NCBI GenBank assembly: GCA_016235185.1
Contig: JACRLT010000023.1
Coordinates: 1 to 64,000 of the forward strand
DNA from: Candidatus Omnitrophota bacterium
GTDB taxonomy: Bacteria > Omnitrophota > Gorgyraeia > Velamenicoccales > Velamenicoccaceae
DNA: 64,000 nucleotides
Direction: 5' to 3'
Shown here: positions 1 to 8,527 of the stretch, in pieces
Position numbering within the stretch: position 1 is the first letter of the stretch
How the letters are laid out: each line of letters starts with the position of its first letter
Notes under the pieces: model-generated
Told to the model about the DNA's origin: nothing
What the model saw: only the letters and a program-made list of their open reading frames with translations
The model's database searches: none
Made by a program: the position numbers and the translations under genes

Positions 1-13
1 AAGCCCCAGGTAA

Positions 14-48
14 ACGATACAACCTATAACCTATCTACTCTCCAGACC
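14..48. repeat. degenerate heptamer array 1
   Basis: Five consecutive 7-base units resembling AACCTAT, two of them identical (21-27 and 28-34). It is the first of a set of at least thirteen arrays with the same period but different words. The flanking 1-13 and 49-111 hold no reading frame I can support. Confidence 0.5.
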
Positions 49-111
49 ATTCGAGCTACTATATCGATAATCCAGAGAATTCACCAACTCATTTGACTTT
101 TATCGTATCAT

Positions 112-207
112 CTCCTTCATTTTGCTAATAGCAGGTTTCTTGCCCTACAAAATGAACTCCGCAGCCTATCCGCCAATGAATCAATGGCGGATGTCTAGGC
201 AAGGAGT
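112..207 (-). promoter_or_regulatory. double-hairpin leader element, copy A (orphan)
   Basis: Read on the minus strand, this begins with CTCCTTGCC. It forms hairpin 1 (GACTCC with GGAGTT, GCCTA with TAGGC, ATCCGCCA with TGGCGGAT) and hairpin 2 (TTCATTTTG with CAAAATGAA), and ends in AAGGAG. The hairpin 2 arms differ from those of the other copies at a paired position (TTGATTTTG/CAAAATCAA elsewhere), which is a compensatory change. The AAGGAG is followed only by very short frames ending in stops, so no gene is evident downstream inside the window. The copy is either an orphan or precedes a decayed gene. Confidence 0.55.
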
Positions 208-210
208 CAA

Positions 211-2352
211 TTATTTGCTGAAAGCATATCCCTTGTCCTGGTGTTGCAAAAACTCTACATCGCCAAGTACAATGCTAGCTGGCGGCCCGCTGAATACAGA
301 AGGCCTGAAATCTAATACAATGCTGCCGGAGGCGATCCTTATGGGCGCATAGATAAAAGGAAGATCGAACTGACCTTCCCTGATTTCAGAGGCGTGATGC
401 CGGACTGTGGATGAACGTTCAACCCCATCGTCATTAACAAAATTAAGCGTGCAATCAAAAAATCCCTGATTCCATAATTTGTCAAGCTTGTGATACTTGA
501 ATTTAATTTTAAGCCGCAACAAGGAACACGGTTGTGCCAAAGGCTCGGAAAGATCAAAAGCCAGAGTAACGGTCTTGTTTATGTCCGAAAGACTTAGCGC
601 ATCTTCCGTTAGCCGGACCTGTTTTGCACCATCAAGCTCCCAAGACTGGTATAATTCTTTAGCCCGAAAGTTTTTAATTGATTTTTCTGGAGGATAAGAT
701 AACGCGCTGTTCCGTTTTTTCAGAATCACGGCAGCCGGCAGAATAGCCTCCGTCTCGTAATTCACAAGTATGAATTTTGCTATCTCGGACCTCACAATAG
801 AGACATCTTTTGGACCTCCCCAGCAGTAAAAATCTGCTACATCGCAACGCGGCCCCAGAGCTACTACGCCTAATGTATTCTGCCTGTTTACTATCACATG
901 GTTGATGCTGCGTTTTTTTAAATCTTCGATTATCATCCGTTCAAAAAAGAGCGGGTCAGCCAATCCGAGATAATCGCTGTTGATACGTACGGGAACGCGG
1001 CGCTCAAGAAAATAATTGTAGAGGCCCCAAGGGAAAGTATAAAAATCCTCATTTTCAGGTATATTTTTTTCGATATATTCCAAGACTTCGCGGCATGGCT
1101 GGACCTCGTCTTTTCGAAATAACATGCCAGCTTTTTCAAAATATTCTAATTGTGCAGCAGGCGCAGGGGCAATCGGCGCAGAAAAAAACCGGCCTTTTAA
1201 AAATTGGACATTAAAACTCGTCATAAGAGAAAATATACAAACACAACCTACAACGCCGCTCTCTATAACAATAGCCAGTGCCTTGCTTTTGATGTTTTTG
1301 ACCGCCTGCTCGAGATTAAAAAGGACAAAAACGACCAATGGAACTATAACGATCCCCAGAATGCGCCAGTATTCGATAAAAACCCGCCTGGAAAGGATCC
1401 CGCCTACTAAAAGCAACAAAAACGAAACTTGAAAACGCATATCGATCTTTTTTTTCATAAAAAGACTTAAGACCAAATATATCAATGCAGCCGCATATGC
1501 AAACAATACAACCAGGTAATAAAACTGCTGTTGGAAGAAAACAGATATGTTTTTGAAATTAGCAGGGATATCAAGAAAATAAGCCGGCACTTTGTCTACC
1601 AGATGTCCGATAAAAATAAACGTTTCAAAAAAGGTGCGGCTGAACGCAAAAAACAACGCCCATAATAACAGGGGTATCATGACGCCTATGGCGAACTTTG
1701 ATCCATCCTGTAAAGTCTTTTTTGATCCTTGACTCATAAAAGAGAACAGAAAATAAAATAGCGTTACTAACGTAAGTGTTATGAAAGCAGGATATTCATA
1801 CATAGAAGTCATACCGATAATGATCCCTAAAGGGAGCAGCCAATTTTTTGGCCCCTCCATTGATCGGCGCAAAATAAGAAGACAAAGAAAGATCGGAAAT
1901 ATACGAAGTATATATCCATTTGAGCCATCTGCGTCCAGGCCGAAGGAATTAAAAATAAGGACCAAAAGCATAAAATAGCCGGCGAACCTTTTAGCCCTAA
2001 AGAAAAACCATGCAAATACAGAAAAGGCCAGTACGCCCAAAAAAGGCATAATGAATCCGTATAGGCGGATATAGCTGGCCAGCTGGCCGCCCATTAGCTT
2101 ATAAATAAAGAAAAGGCCGTACAGAAAAAGCGGGCCATAAACAGGATAGAAATCCACAAAAGGCACTTCTGCGTGCCCTATTCTGAAAAGATATGTGCTT
2201 AAACGGGAAAAATCCGGCCCGCCCAGGCTAAATGGTTCCTGCAATTGATACGTAAATCGTATCGAGAAAAAATAAAGGACGATCACTGATAGCAAAAAAA
2301 GGAATGCCCTATTTTTTACGATATTTTGTAAAACAAATAAAAGTTTACGCAT
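211..2352 (-). CDS. polytopic membrane protein, GT-C-like glycosyltransferase candidate
   Basis: A 713-residue protein whose first ~390 residues are hydrophobic, with about ten predicted membrane segments starting at residue 15. The last ~310 residues are mainly soluble. An acidic loop after the first segment (EVPFVDFYPVYGP, about residues 62-74) resembles the first extracytoplasmic loop of GT-C/GT39 enzymes that use polyprenyl-phosphate sugars. The gene overlaps the preceding glycosyltransferase gene by 8 bases and is last in the sugar operon. A role in adding or modifying surface glycan at the periplasmic face fits the context, but no family signature is strong enough to name a substrate. 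It could also be an unrelated conserved membrane protein. Confidence 0.75.
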   Translation of the reverse strand: MRKLLFVLQNIVKNRAFLFLLSVIVLYFFSIRFTYQLQEPFSLGGPDFSRLSTYLFRIGHAEVPFVDFYPVYGPLFLYGLFFIYKLMGGQLASYIRLYGFIMPFLGVLAFSVFAWFFFRAKRFAGYFMLLVLIFNSFGLDADGSNGYILRIFPIFLCLLILRRSMEGPKNWLLPLGIIIGMTSMYEYPAFITLTLVTLFYFLFSFMSQGSKKTLQDGSKFAIGVMIPLLLWALFFAFSRTFFETFIFIGHLVDKVPAYFLDIPANFKNISVFFQQQFYYLVVLFAYAAALIYLVLSLFMKKKIDMRFQVSFLLLLVGGILSRRVFIEYWRILGIVIVPLVVFVLFNLEQAVKNIKSKALAIVIESGVVGCVCIFSLMTSFNVQFLKGRFFSAPIAPAPAAQLEYFEKAGMLFRKDEVQPCREVLEYIEKNIPENEDFYTFPWGLYNYFLERRVPVRINSDYLGLADPLFFERMIIEDLKKRSINHVIVNRQNTLGVVALGPRCDVADFYCWGGPKDVSIVRSEIAKFILVNYETEAILPAAVILKKRNSALSYPPEKSIKNFRAKELYQSWELDGAKQVRLTEDALSLSDINKTVTLAFDLSEPLAQPCSLLRLKIKFKYHKLDKLWNQGFFDCTLNFVNDDGVERSSTVRHHASEIREGQFDLPFIYAPIRIASGSIVLDFRPSVFSGPPASIVLGDVEFLQHQDKGYAFSK

Positions 2353-3580
2353 CTTTTCTTTGCGCCCCTTTCAACAACTCGCCATAAATATGAGACGCTC
2401 TTTTTCTCCAATCCCAATCATTCTCTATCAGCTTGACAGCTTGTTGGGAAAACAACTGGTAATAAGAAACGTCTTCGCTTAGCTTGAGTATTTCTTTTGA
2501 AAAAGCTGATAGATCGCCGCAGCGCACCTTGACCATGCCTTGAGGATAGTATGTCCTTAACGCCTCCAGGTCAAAGCTGACCCCGGGCAATCCCCATGCC
2601 ATGGCTTCGGCAGCCGCCATACCGCCGCTGTCAAAAGTAGCAGGATGAACTACCAACCTGCTTTGTTTAAAAATCTCAAATTTGGCCTCCCCGTCTAAAA
2701 ACCCGAAAAAATCAATTTTTTCAAGCAGCCCGCTTTCTTTTGCTTTTTTTTTGACTTCTTCCTCGAGGGGGCCGTTGCCGATCATAGCAAGCCGCGCTGT
2801 GGGCCTATTTTGCACGACTTTTTGCCAAATATCTATGAGCTCTAAAACGCCCTTTTGCTGATGGAACCTGCCGACAAAACAAGCGTCATATTTACGGTCG
2901 CCTGCAGGAATAAAATTACCGTTCTTAAGATAACGGGCGGATGCATCCGTATTCACCCCGCCGCGCACGACGATCACTCTTGAGATATCCCTGTTTTTTG
3001 TAACAAACTTTATCCTGTCGGGTTCTGAAGTCACGAAAACAAAATCTGCCCAAATATTTACGATCCAAAAAATCGGCCTCTGGGATAACCAATACAGGGA
3101 TCCTCTCAATAGATCCCTTCCTTTGTATGGACTGTGTTTTTCCCATGGGGCCGGCGTAAACAAGTAAAAGGCCGCTATCCAAATTATCCTGGGATTCATT
3201 AATTTGACTATAAAAGCCGGCAAGGAATCAGGGTAAAAGTCAGAAGATGAATATACAAAACTCCCATCACGAAAGATCTTTTTGTTTTTAAGAACAAACC
3301 ATATCCCGCGCGTTAATTTTATAAAGAAATTCGTAAAGATCGACCATAATGAAAAAATATTTTTTATTCTTAAGTTTGGGCTTGTAAGATAATAGTCAAT
3401 TTCCGTCAGACCTTCCCTCTTGGCAATAATAACAGCCTCGCCGCAGCCGACTATTGAAACCTTGGCATTCTGTTTCCAGGCGCGAGCTAGTTCTATATAG
3501 ATCCTGTCGCCGCCGCTTAACCCTGTATCGCCTATAGAGCTATTGGAAATAAAAAAGAATTCTTTTTGCTCGCTCATCAT
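2345..3580 (-). CDS. glycosyltransferase, GT4-like
   Basis: A 411-residue protein with the two-domain GT-B layout. The C-terminal nucleotide-sugar domain (about 225-385) contains a VGRFHQQKG strand-loop, an IGNGPLEEE segment and a retained acidic motif around EAMAWGLPGVSFDLE. The first acidic position of the usual E-x7-E motif appears to be Asp. Family members transfer a sugar from a nucleotide donor at the cytoplasmic membrane face. The start ATG overlaps the upstream rfbH-like stop in an ATGA arrangement, indicating translational coupling; a second ATG one codon on is equally possible. It presumably assembles the dideoxysugar-containing glycan made by the same operon. Donor and acceptor cannot be read from sequence. 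Confidence 0.85.
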   Translation of the reverse strand: MMSEQKEFFFISNSSIGDTGLSGGDRIYIELARAWKQNAKVSIVGCGEAVIIAKREGLTEIDYYLTSPNLRIKNIFSLWSIFTNFFIKLTRGIWFVLKNKKIFRDGSFVYSSSDFYPDSLPAFIVKLMNPRIIWIAAFYLFTPAPWEKHSPYKGRDLLRGSLYWLSQRPIFWIVNIWADFVFVTSEPDRIKFVTKNRDISRVIVVRGGVNTDASARYLKNGNFIPAGDRKYDACFVGRFHQQKGVLELIDIWQKVVQNRPTARLAMIGNGPLEEEVKKKAKESGLLEKIDFFGFLDGEAKFEIFKQSRLVVHPATFDSGGMAAAEAMAWGLPGVSFDLEALRTYYPQGMVKVRCGDLSAFSKEILKLSEDVSYYQLFSQQAVKLIENDWDWRKRASHIYGELLKGAQRKDA

Positions 3581-4893
3581 GTATGTTTAGCTATAAAAAT
3601 ATCGAAGGTTTTGGCCATATATTCCAGCATTTTACTCTCAAGCCCCGGATAGACGCCTACCCAAAAAAGGTTATTCATGACCGCATCCGTATTATCCAGT
3701 TTACCCGCAACACGGCACTTGATGCCTTTATAAGCAGGCTGGCGTAAGAGATTGCCACCAAAAAGCATGCGCGTAGCTATCTTATTTTTTTCTAAAAAGG
3801 TAACGACATCGTTCCTTTTAAACGGCGCGCTATCTTTCACGAATAACGGGAAACCGAACCAGGAAGGTTCGGCATCTGGCAATGCAGAAGGCAATATGAA
3901 ATATTTTTCATATGCTTTAAGCCGCCTGTAAAGAAATGAAAAATTTTGTTTTCGTGTTTTTATAAAACTCGGCAGTTTTTTTAATTGCGCGCAACCGATA
4001 GCTGCCTGCATATCTGTGGCTTTGAGATTGTAACCGATATGAGAATAGATATATTTATGGTCATAACCAAAAGGCAAAGATCCGAATTGCTGATTGAAGC
4101 GGTTTCTGCAAGTGTCATCTTTGCCGGGGACACACCAACAATCCCTGCCCCAGTCACGTAAAGACATAAGTATCCTATTGAGAAGCACGTCGCTGGTTAG
4201 TACAGCCCCTCCTTCTCCCATGGTTATATGGTGAGCAGGATAAAAGCTGCTGGTTGAAATATGCCCAAAGGAGCCTGTGCGTCTGCCTTGATAAACGGAT
4301 CCAAGCGCGTCACAATTATCTTCGATGAACCAAAGGCCGTGCTTGTATACAAACTTTAAGATCTCCTTTAAATTAACCGGATTGCCGAGCGTATGCGCCA
4401 AAACGATCGCCTTGGTCTTTTTCGAAATAGCTTTTTCCAACAAGTCCACCCGTATATTGTATGAACCCAACTCTATGTCTATAAAGACAGGCACAAGCTG
4501 GTTCTGTAATATAGGGTTCAATGTGGTCGGGAATCCGCATGCAGTTGTAATGACCTCATCCGCGGGTTTCAACCTGTGTCTTCCCAACAACGGAGATGTT
4601 AGAGCTGTTAAAGCCAAAAGGTTCGCCGAAGAACCTGAATTTACCAGCAAACAATGTTTTACCCCAAGGAAATCTGCAAATTTCTTCTCAAAATCATGTG
4701 CAAAGCGTCCGGCTGTCAGCCAGAAATCAAGCGATGCATCAATAAGCGAAATGATCTCGCAGGCGTCATATGTCCTGCCGCCATAATGTACAGCGCTTGA
4801 CCCCGGCACAAACTTGCTTTTCCGGTGGGCCGCTCTGTAAAACTCGGCAACTTTTTTAAAGATCTCTTTTTTTAACTTGTTGCTTTTGCTCAT
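3577..4893 (-). CDS. rfbH: CDP-4-keto-6-deoxyglucose 3-dehydrase (E1 / RfbH / DdhC)
   Basis: A 438-residue DegT/DnrJ/EryC1/StrS-fold protein. The lysine that normally binds PLP is replaced by His221 in the FYPAHHITMGEGG segment, and cysteines at 194, 252, 254 and 262 have the C-x57-C-x1-C-x7-C spacing of the [2Fe-2S] cluster in Yersinia E1. These are the diagnostic residues of the PMP-dependent, iron-sulfur 3-dehydrase that removes the C3 hydroxyl of CDP-4-keto-6-deoxyglucose on the way to 3,6-dideoxyhexoses. The gene shares one base with the upstream ThDP enzyme gene (TAATG). The usual partner reductase E3 (DdhD, with plant ferredoxin and FNR domains) is not seen in this window. Confidence 0.93.
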   Translation of the reverse strand: MSKSNKLKKEIFKKVAEFYRAAHRKSKFVPGSSAVHYGGRTYDACEIISLIDASLDFWLTAGRFAHDFEKKFADFLGVKHCLLVNSGSSANLLALTALTSPLLGRHRLKPADEVITTACGFPTTLNPILQNQLVPVFIDIELGSYNIRVDLLEKAISKKTKAIVLAHTLGNPVNLKEILKFVYKHGLWFIEDNCDALGSVYQGRRTGSFGHISTSSFYPAHHITMGEGGAVLTSDVLLNRILMSLRDWGRDCWCVPGKDDTCRNRFNQQFGSLPFGYDHKYIYSHIGYNLKATDMQAAIGCAQLKKLPSFIKTRKQNFSFLYRRLKAYEKYFILPSALPDAEPSWFGFPLFVKDSAPFKRNDVVTFLEKNKIATRMLFGGNLLRQPAYKGIKCRVAGKLDNTDAVMNNLFWVGVYPGLESKMLEYMAKTFDIFIAKHT

Positions 4894-6632
4894 TATCTAA
4901 ATTGCTTCTTCGTTAACAAGGAAGACAATTCTGGCCGCGACAGAGCCGGGTCCTGGTCTTCAATGGGTTTATTTACGGAAAGTTTGGGCAATACCTGGGT
5001 CTTCCGTGGAATTATAACTTCAAGAAAAGAAGGCCCTTTTGTGGCGAATAGATGCTTTATAGCACCTGGGACCTGGGAATTTTTACTGATTTTTTTAACC
5101 GGTATTTTATAAGCGGAGACAACTTTTTGGAAATCAGGATAGCTATAGCCTATTGCAGTCGATTGAAAACGTGAATTAAAATACTGCTCTTGAAATTGAC
5201 GCACCATTCCGTAGCATGAATTGTTCAAAAGAATGATCTTTACAGGCAGGCGATGATGGATAATGGTCTGTAATTCTTGAATGTTTAGCTGGAACCCGCC
5301 ATCCCCGGTTATAGCGACCACGGGCTTTAGTGCCTTGGCAAATGAAGCCCCTATAGCCAATGGCAGGGCTGACCCCATTGTTCCCATGCCACCCTGGGTC
5401 AAAAACCTGCACCCTTTCTTCAACTCCATAGATTGGGCTGACCAGATCTGATTTTGTCCGATATCAGTGCATACGGCAGTATCTTTCGGCAAATGAACGG
5501 ATAATTGATGGACAAAAAAATTCGGGTGGATAGTTTCGCCCGAAGGAAGAGCATGGGAAGGAAAGCGCTCTTTGTAATACTTGATCTTTTCTCTCCAGGC
5601 GCGTGTCTTGTTCGGATCATATTGTTTTAAATAACCGTTTAAGGTTTGTAAAAATGCCTTTATATCGGCCCTCACAGGAAAATCAACTTTTAACTTATTA
5701 TTCAACTCGTATTTATCAATATCAACGTGTATCTTGATCGCTTTTCGGGCGAATGTTTCAGGCTTGGTCCCTGTCTGCCGCGTATCTAACCTGGTACCAA
5801 GGCACAAGAGGAGATCGGAATTAGCTGTTGCCAGGTTAGCATAACGATTTCCGTAAGTGCCTATCATGCCCACAAAAGTACTTTTGTGGGCCATTGCGGC
5901 ATCCAACCCCAAAAGTGAGGAAACAACCGGAATTCCCGTCAAAGATACGAGCCTGGCTAGCTCCTTATCTGCTTTAGATAGGACAACACCGCCTCCGACC
6001 AGAATGACAGGACGTTTTGAAGAAATAATGCTTCTTGCTATATCTTTTACCAAACGAGCTTCCATCCTCGCACTTTTCTGTTCAGGTTTAAAAGAAACTG
6101 ACGATCTTGGGTTAATTTCAGCGCGTTGGACATCTAACGGTATATCCAATAATACAGGGCCGGGCCTGCCGGAGCGCGCAAGGAAAAATGCCTTCTCAAG
6201 GTAATATTTGATCTTCGAAGGATCTTTTACTAATATCGCCTCTTTAACGATCGGTTTTACGATCCCTACAATATCTGTCTCCTGAAAACCGATCTGCCTG
6301 ACAGGTTTGTTAAACTTGAACTCGTATGTGTTGACCTGTCCGGTTATGAATACAGCCGGCACGGAATCAAAGTAACAGCTTGCTATGCCTGTGATCATGT
6401 TCGTTGCACCCGGTCCGCTAGTAGCCATTGCAACACCTACATCACCTTTAATACGGGCATACCCTTCGGCAGCTATGGCAGCAGCCTGCTCGTGGTGGAC
6501 GGATATGGTCAATATATCTTTTCTTCCGTAAAGGGAATCAAGCAAATGCGCTAAAGCGCCTCCGCAAACTTCGAAAATATGCGTGACTTTTTCCTTGACC
6601 AAAAAATCAATTACAAAATCAGAGACTTTCAT
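4893..6632 (-). CDS. ThDP-dependent acetolactate synthase-like enzyme, YerE-type candidate
   Basis: A 579-residue protein with the three domains of acetohydroxyacid synthases. It has the activating Glu48 in VHHEQAAA, a central domain, and a C-terminal ThDP/Mg site (ITGDGGFQLN then LLNNSCYGM). No regulatory small subunit or branched-chain amino acid gene is nearby. It sits between rfbH and an SDR gene in a CDP-dideoxysugar operon, which is the setting of Yersinia YerE, a ThDP flavoenzyme that adds a two-carbon unit from pyruvate to C4 of CDP-3,6-dideoxy-4-keto-glucose to make yersiniose. I infer that role. Ordinary acetolactate synthase remains the alternative. It overlaps the upstream gene by 14 bases. 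Confidence 0.8.
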   Translation of the reverse strand: MKVSDFVIDFLVKEKVTHIFEVCGGALAHLLDSLYGRKDILTISVHHEQAAAIAAEGYARIKGDVGVAMATSGPGATNMITGIASCYFDSVPAVFITGQVNTYEFKFNKPVRQIGFQETDIVGIVKPIVKEAILVKDPSKIKYYLEKAFFLARSGRPGPVLLDIPLDVQRAEINPRSSVSFKPEQKSARMEARLVKDIARSIISSKRPVILVGGGVVLSKADKELARLVSLTGIPVVSSLLGLDAAMAHKSTFVGMIGTYGNRYANLATANSDLLLCLGTRLDTRQTGTKPETFARKAIKIHVDIDKYELNNKLKVDFPVRADIKAFLQTLNGYLKQYDPNKTRAWREKIKYYKERFPSHALPSGETIHPNFFVHQLSVHLPKDTAVCTDIGQNQIWSAQSMELKKGCRFLTQGGMGTMGSALPLAIGASFAKALKPVVAITGDGGFQLNIQELQTIIHHRLPVKIILLNNSCYGMVRQFQEQYFNSRFQSTAIGYSYPDFQKVVSAYKIPVKKISKNSQVPGAIKHLFATKGPSFLEVIIPRKTQVLPKLSVNKPIEDQDPALSRPELSSLLTKKQFR

Positions 6633-7551
6633 ACCATTTAATGGTTTTTTTTAATCCTTGCTCCAAACTGAACTCCGGCTTCCAGCCCAGCAATTTTTTA
6701 GCCTTAGCGATATCCGCCTGCCAATGTTTCGGTTCATAGCGCGGGTTTTCCATGCTCCCCCATTTAGGCTTGGCCTTAGTTGTGGCCAATCGGGCTGCTA
6801 CGCGGGTGATATCCGACACGCTGTATTGCCTGCCTGAACCTATATTGATTATCTCTCCTGCCGCTGACCCTATATTTTTAATCGCTTTTGAATAAGCGCT
6901 CAAAACATCCTCGATAAATACAAAATCACGTACGCAGCCCGGAGAAGAAACCTCCGGAGCTTCCCCCTTTAAGTACGCCTTGATGACCGATGGTATAAGG
7001 CGCGAAGCGCCTTCGTAATAACCATAGGGAGAAAATAACCGCAGCGTAACGACCGGCCTATTTTCTTTCTTTGCTAAAGCGTGGACATATAATGTTGCTG
7101 CCGCTTTAGATACGCCGTAATCCGTGACAGGCTCTAACGTATCGCTCTCCTTCATCGGAAAAGATTTTATACCGTATTCCGAGGAAGACCCTGTATTTAC
7201 AAAAAGCTTGAAATCGAAATCCCTGCAGGCGTTTATCAGGTTGACTGTCCCTAAAAAATTAACTGAAATTATCTTTTGTGTCTCGTTTTGAAAAAAGTAT
7301 CCACCATATGCAGCGGTATGAATGATGTAAGCCGGCTTGATCTTAAGGACAGACCTCCTCACCGTCCCCGCATCAGTTAAATCTATCCCGTATGTCCTGA
7401 TATTATTTAGTATGCTTTTGATCCTCCAGACATCCGAATTGTTTCGCATAAAAGCATGGACATCAAAACCCAGTTTTAAAAAATAACGTGTCAGGTTGGC
7501 TCCGACAAAACCTGTTGCGCCTGTTATCAGGATACTTCTGTTTTTACGCAT
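6619..7551 (-). CDS. NAD(P)-dependent epimerase/dehydratase/reductase (extended SDR)
   Basis: A 310-residue extended SDR with the Rossmann motif GATGFVGA at 11-18, the Ser region SSSEYG at 122-127 and the catalytic pair Tyr145/Lys149 (YGVSK). Such enzymes epimerise, dehydrate or reduce nucleotide sugars. Its place between the CDP-glucose dehydratase and the YerE-like enzyme makes a YerF-like carbonyl reductase, or a CDP-abequose/paratose-synthase type 4-keto reductase, the most likely role. Sequence alone cannot choose between these. It overlaps both neighbours (14 and 8 bases), so it is certainly co-transcribed with the dideoxysugar genes. Confidence 0.85.
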   Translation of the reverse strand: MRKNRSILITGATGFVGANLTRYFLKLGFDVHAFMRNNSDVWRIKSILNNIRTYGIDLTDAGTVRRSVLKIKPAYIIHTAAYGGYFFQNETQKIISVNFLGTVNLINACRDFDFKLFVNTGSSSEYGIKSFPMKESDTLEPVTDYGVSKAAATLYVHALAKKENRPVVTLRLFSPYGYYEGASRLIPSVIKAYLKGEAPEVSSPGCVRDFVFIEDVLSAYSKAIKNIGSAAGEIINIGSGRQYSVSDITRVAARLATTKAKPKWGSMENPRYEPKHWQADIAKAKKLLGWKPEFSLEQGLKKTIKWYESL

Positions 7552-8527
7552 TTTTGAAAATACCTCTATACCAACGGATCGTTCTTTCTAGGCCGTCTTC
7601 TAAACTATATTTCGGCCTCCATCCAAGCACCTTTCTTGCTTTATTTGCAGATAAGTACTGGTTTTTGATCTCGTATTTTACCTGATTTAGGATCTTGCAC
7701 TCGGAAGCATACCCCGCGCTCCGGCATATCTTCTTAACTAATTCCAGGACTGTGACAGGGTTTTCTGTGCTGAAGTTAAATGCCTCCCCTGCCAAGCCCA
7801 GTTTCTGCGCCCTTTGGGCAAGCAATAGATAGCCTTGGACTATATCATCTACATAGACATAGTCCCTTGTAAAATTACCGTCGCTACGGATGATCACCGG
7901 TTTATTTAAAATTATGCTTCTTATGGAATCCGGCACAATGCGCGAAAAATTATATTCCCCCGGCCCATAAATATTGCCGCAACGCGTAACGACTACGGGC
8001 ACGCCAAATGTATGAAAATAGGCATGCGCCAATAGATCTGCGCAGCTCTTCGAAACATCATAAGGGTGCTTGCCTTGCAATGGATAGGTCTCTTTGTAAG
8101 GCAGCCTATCGTGACTTCCGTAGGCCTTGTCGCTTGAGGCGATTACTATTGCCTTGACTATCCCCGAATTACGGCATGCCTCAAGCAAACTCCATGTTCC
8201 GCGGATATTAGATTGAAAAGCGCGCATCGGCCTTTTTAAACATTCCCCTACGATAGCCTCTGCCGCCAGATGGAAGACGTATTCGATCCTATGCTTTTGT
8301 ATAATGCCGTTTAATAATCCGTAATTTGCAACATTGCCTTTGACTGCCGTTATCTTTTTGCGGTCAAGATCTGAAAAGACCGTATTTTTGCGGCCTAACA
8401 GTATATCCAATCCCACGATTTTCGCGCCGCAAGATACAAGATATTTCGTAAGGTGAGACCCTAGAAAACCTTCATGTCCGGTTATTAAAACACGCTTATT
8501 TTCCCAGAATTTTTTATTTGGCTCCAT
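7544..8527 (-). CDS. rfbG: CDP-glucose 4,6-dehydratase
   Basis: A 327-residue extended SDR. The Rossmann motif GHEGFLGS lies at 17-24, the SSDKAYG segment forms the active-site Ser/Asp/Lys region, and YDVSK supplies the catalytic Tyr and Lys. This combination is typical of RfbG/DdhB, which turns CDP-glucose into CDP-4-keto-6-deoxyglucose. I place the start at 8527, where ATG overlaps the rfbF stop by one base (TAATG). An upstream in-frame extension to 8683 lies wholly inside rfbF and has no family similarity. Its substrate comes from RfbF and its product goes to RfbH. Confidence 0.92.
   Translation of the reverse strand: MEPNKKFWENKRVLITGHEGFLGSHLTKYLVSCGAKIVGLDILLGRKNTVFSDLDRKKITAVKGNVANYGLLNGIIQKHRIEYVFHLAAEAIVGECLKRPMRAFQSNIRGTWSLLEACRNSGIVKAIVIASSDKAYGSHDRLPYKETYPLQGKHPYDVSKSCADLLAHAYFHTFGVPVVVTRCGNIYGPGEYNFSRIVPDSIRSIILNKPVIIRSDGNFTRDYVYVDDIVQGYLLLAQRAQKLGLAGEAFNFSTENPVTVLELVKKICRSAGYASECKILNQVKYEIKNQYLSANKARKVLGWRPKYSLEDGLERTIRWYRGIFKNA

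Noticed and set aside
4893-6632. Housekeeping acetolactate synthase (ilvB)
   Set aside because: Not excluded, but there is no ilvN, ilvC or leu gene nearby and the gene is embedded in the CDP-dideoxysugar operon.
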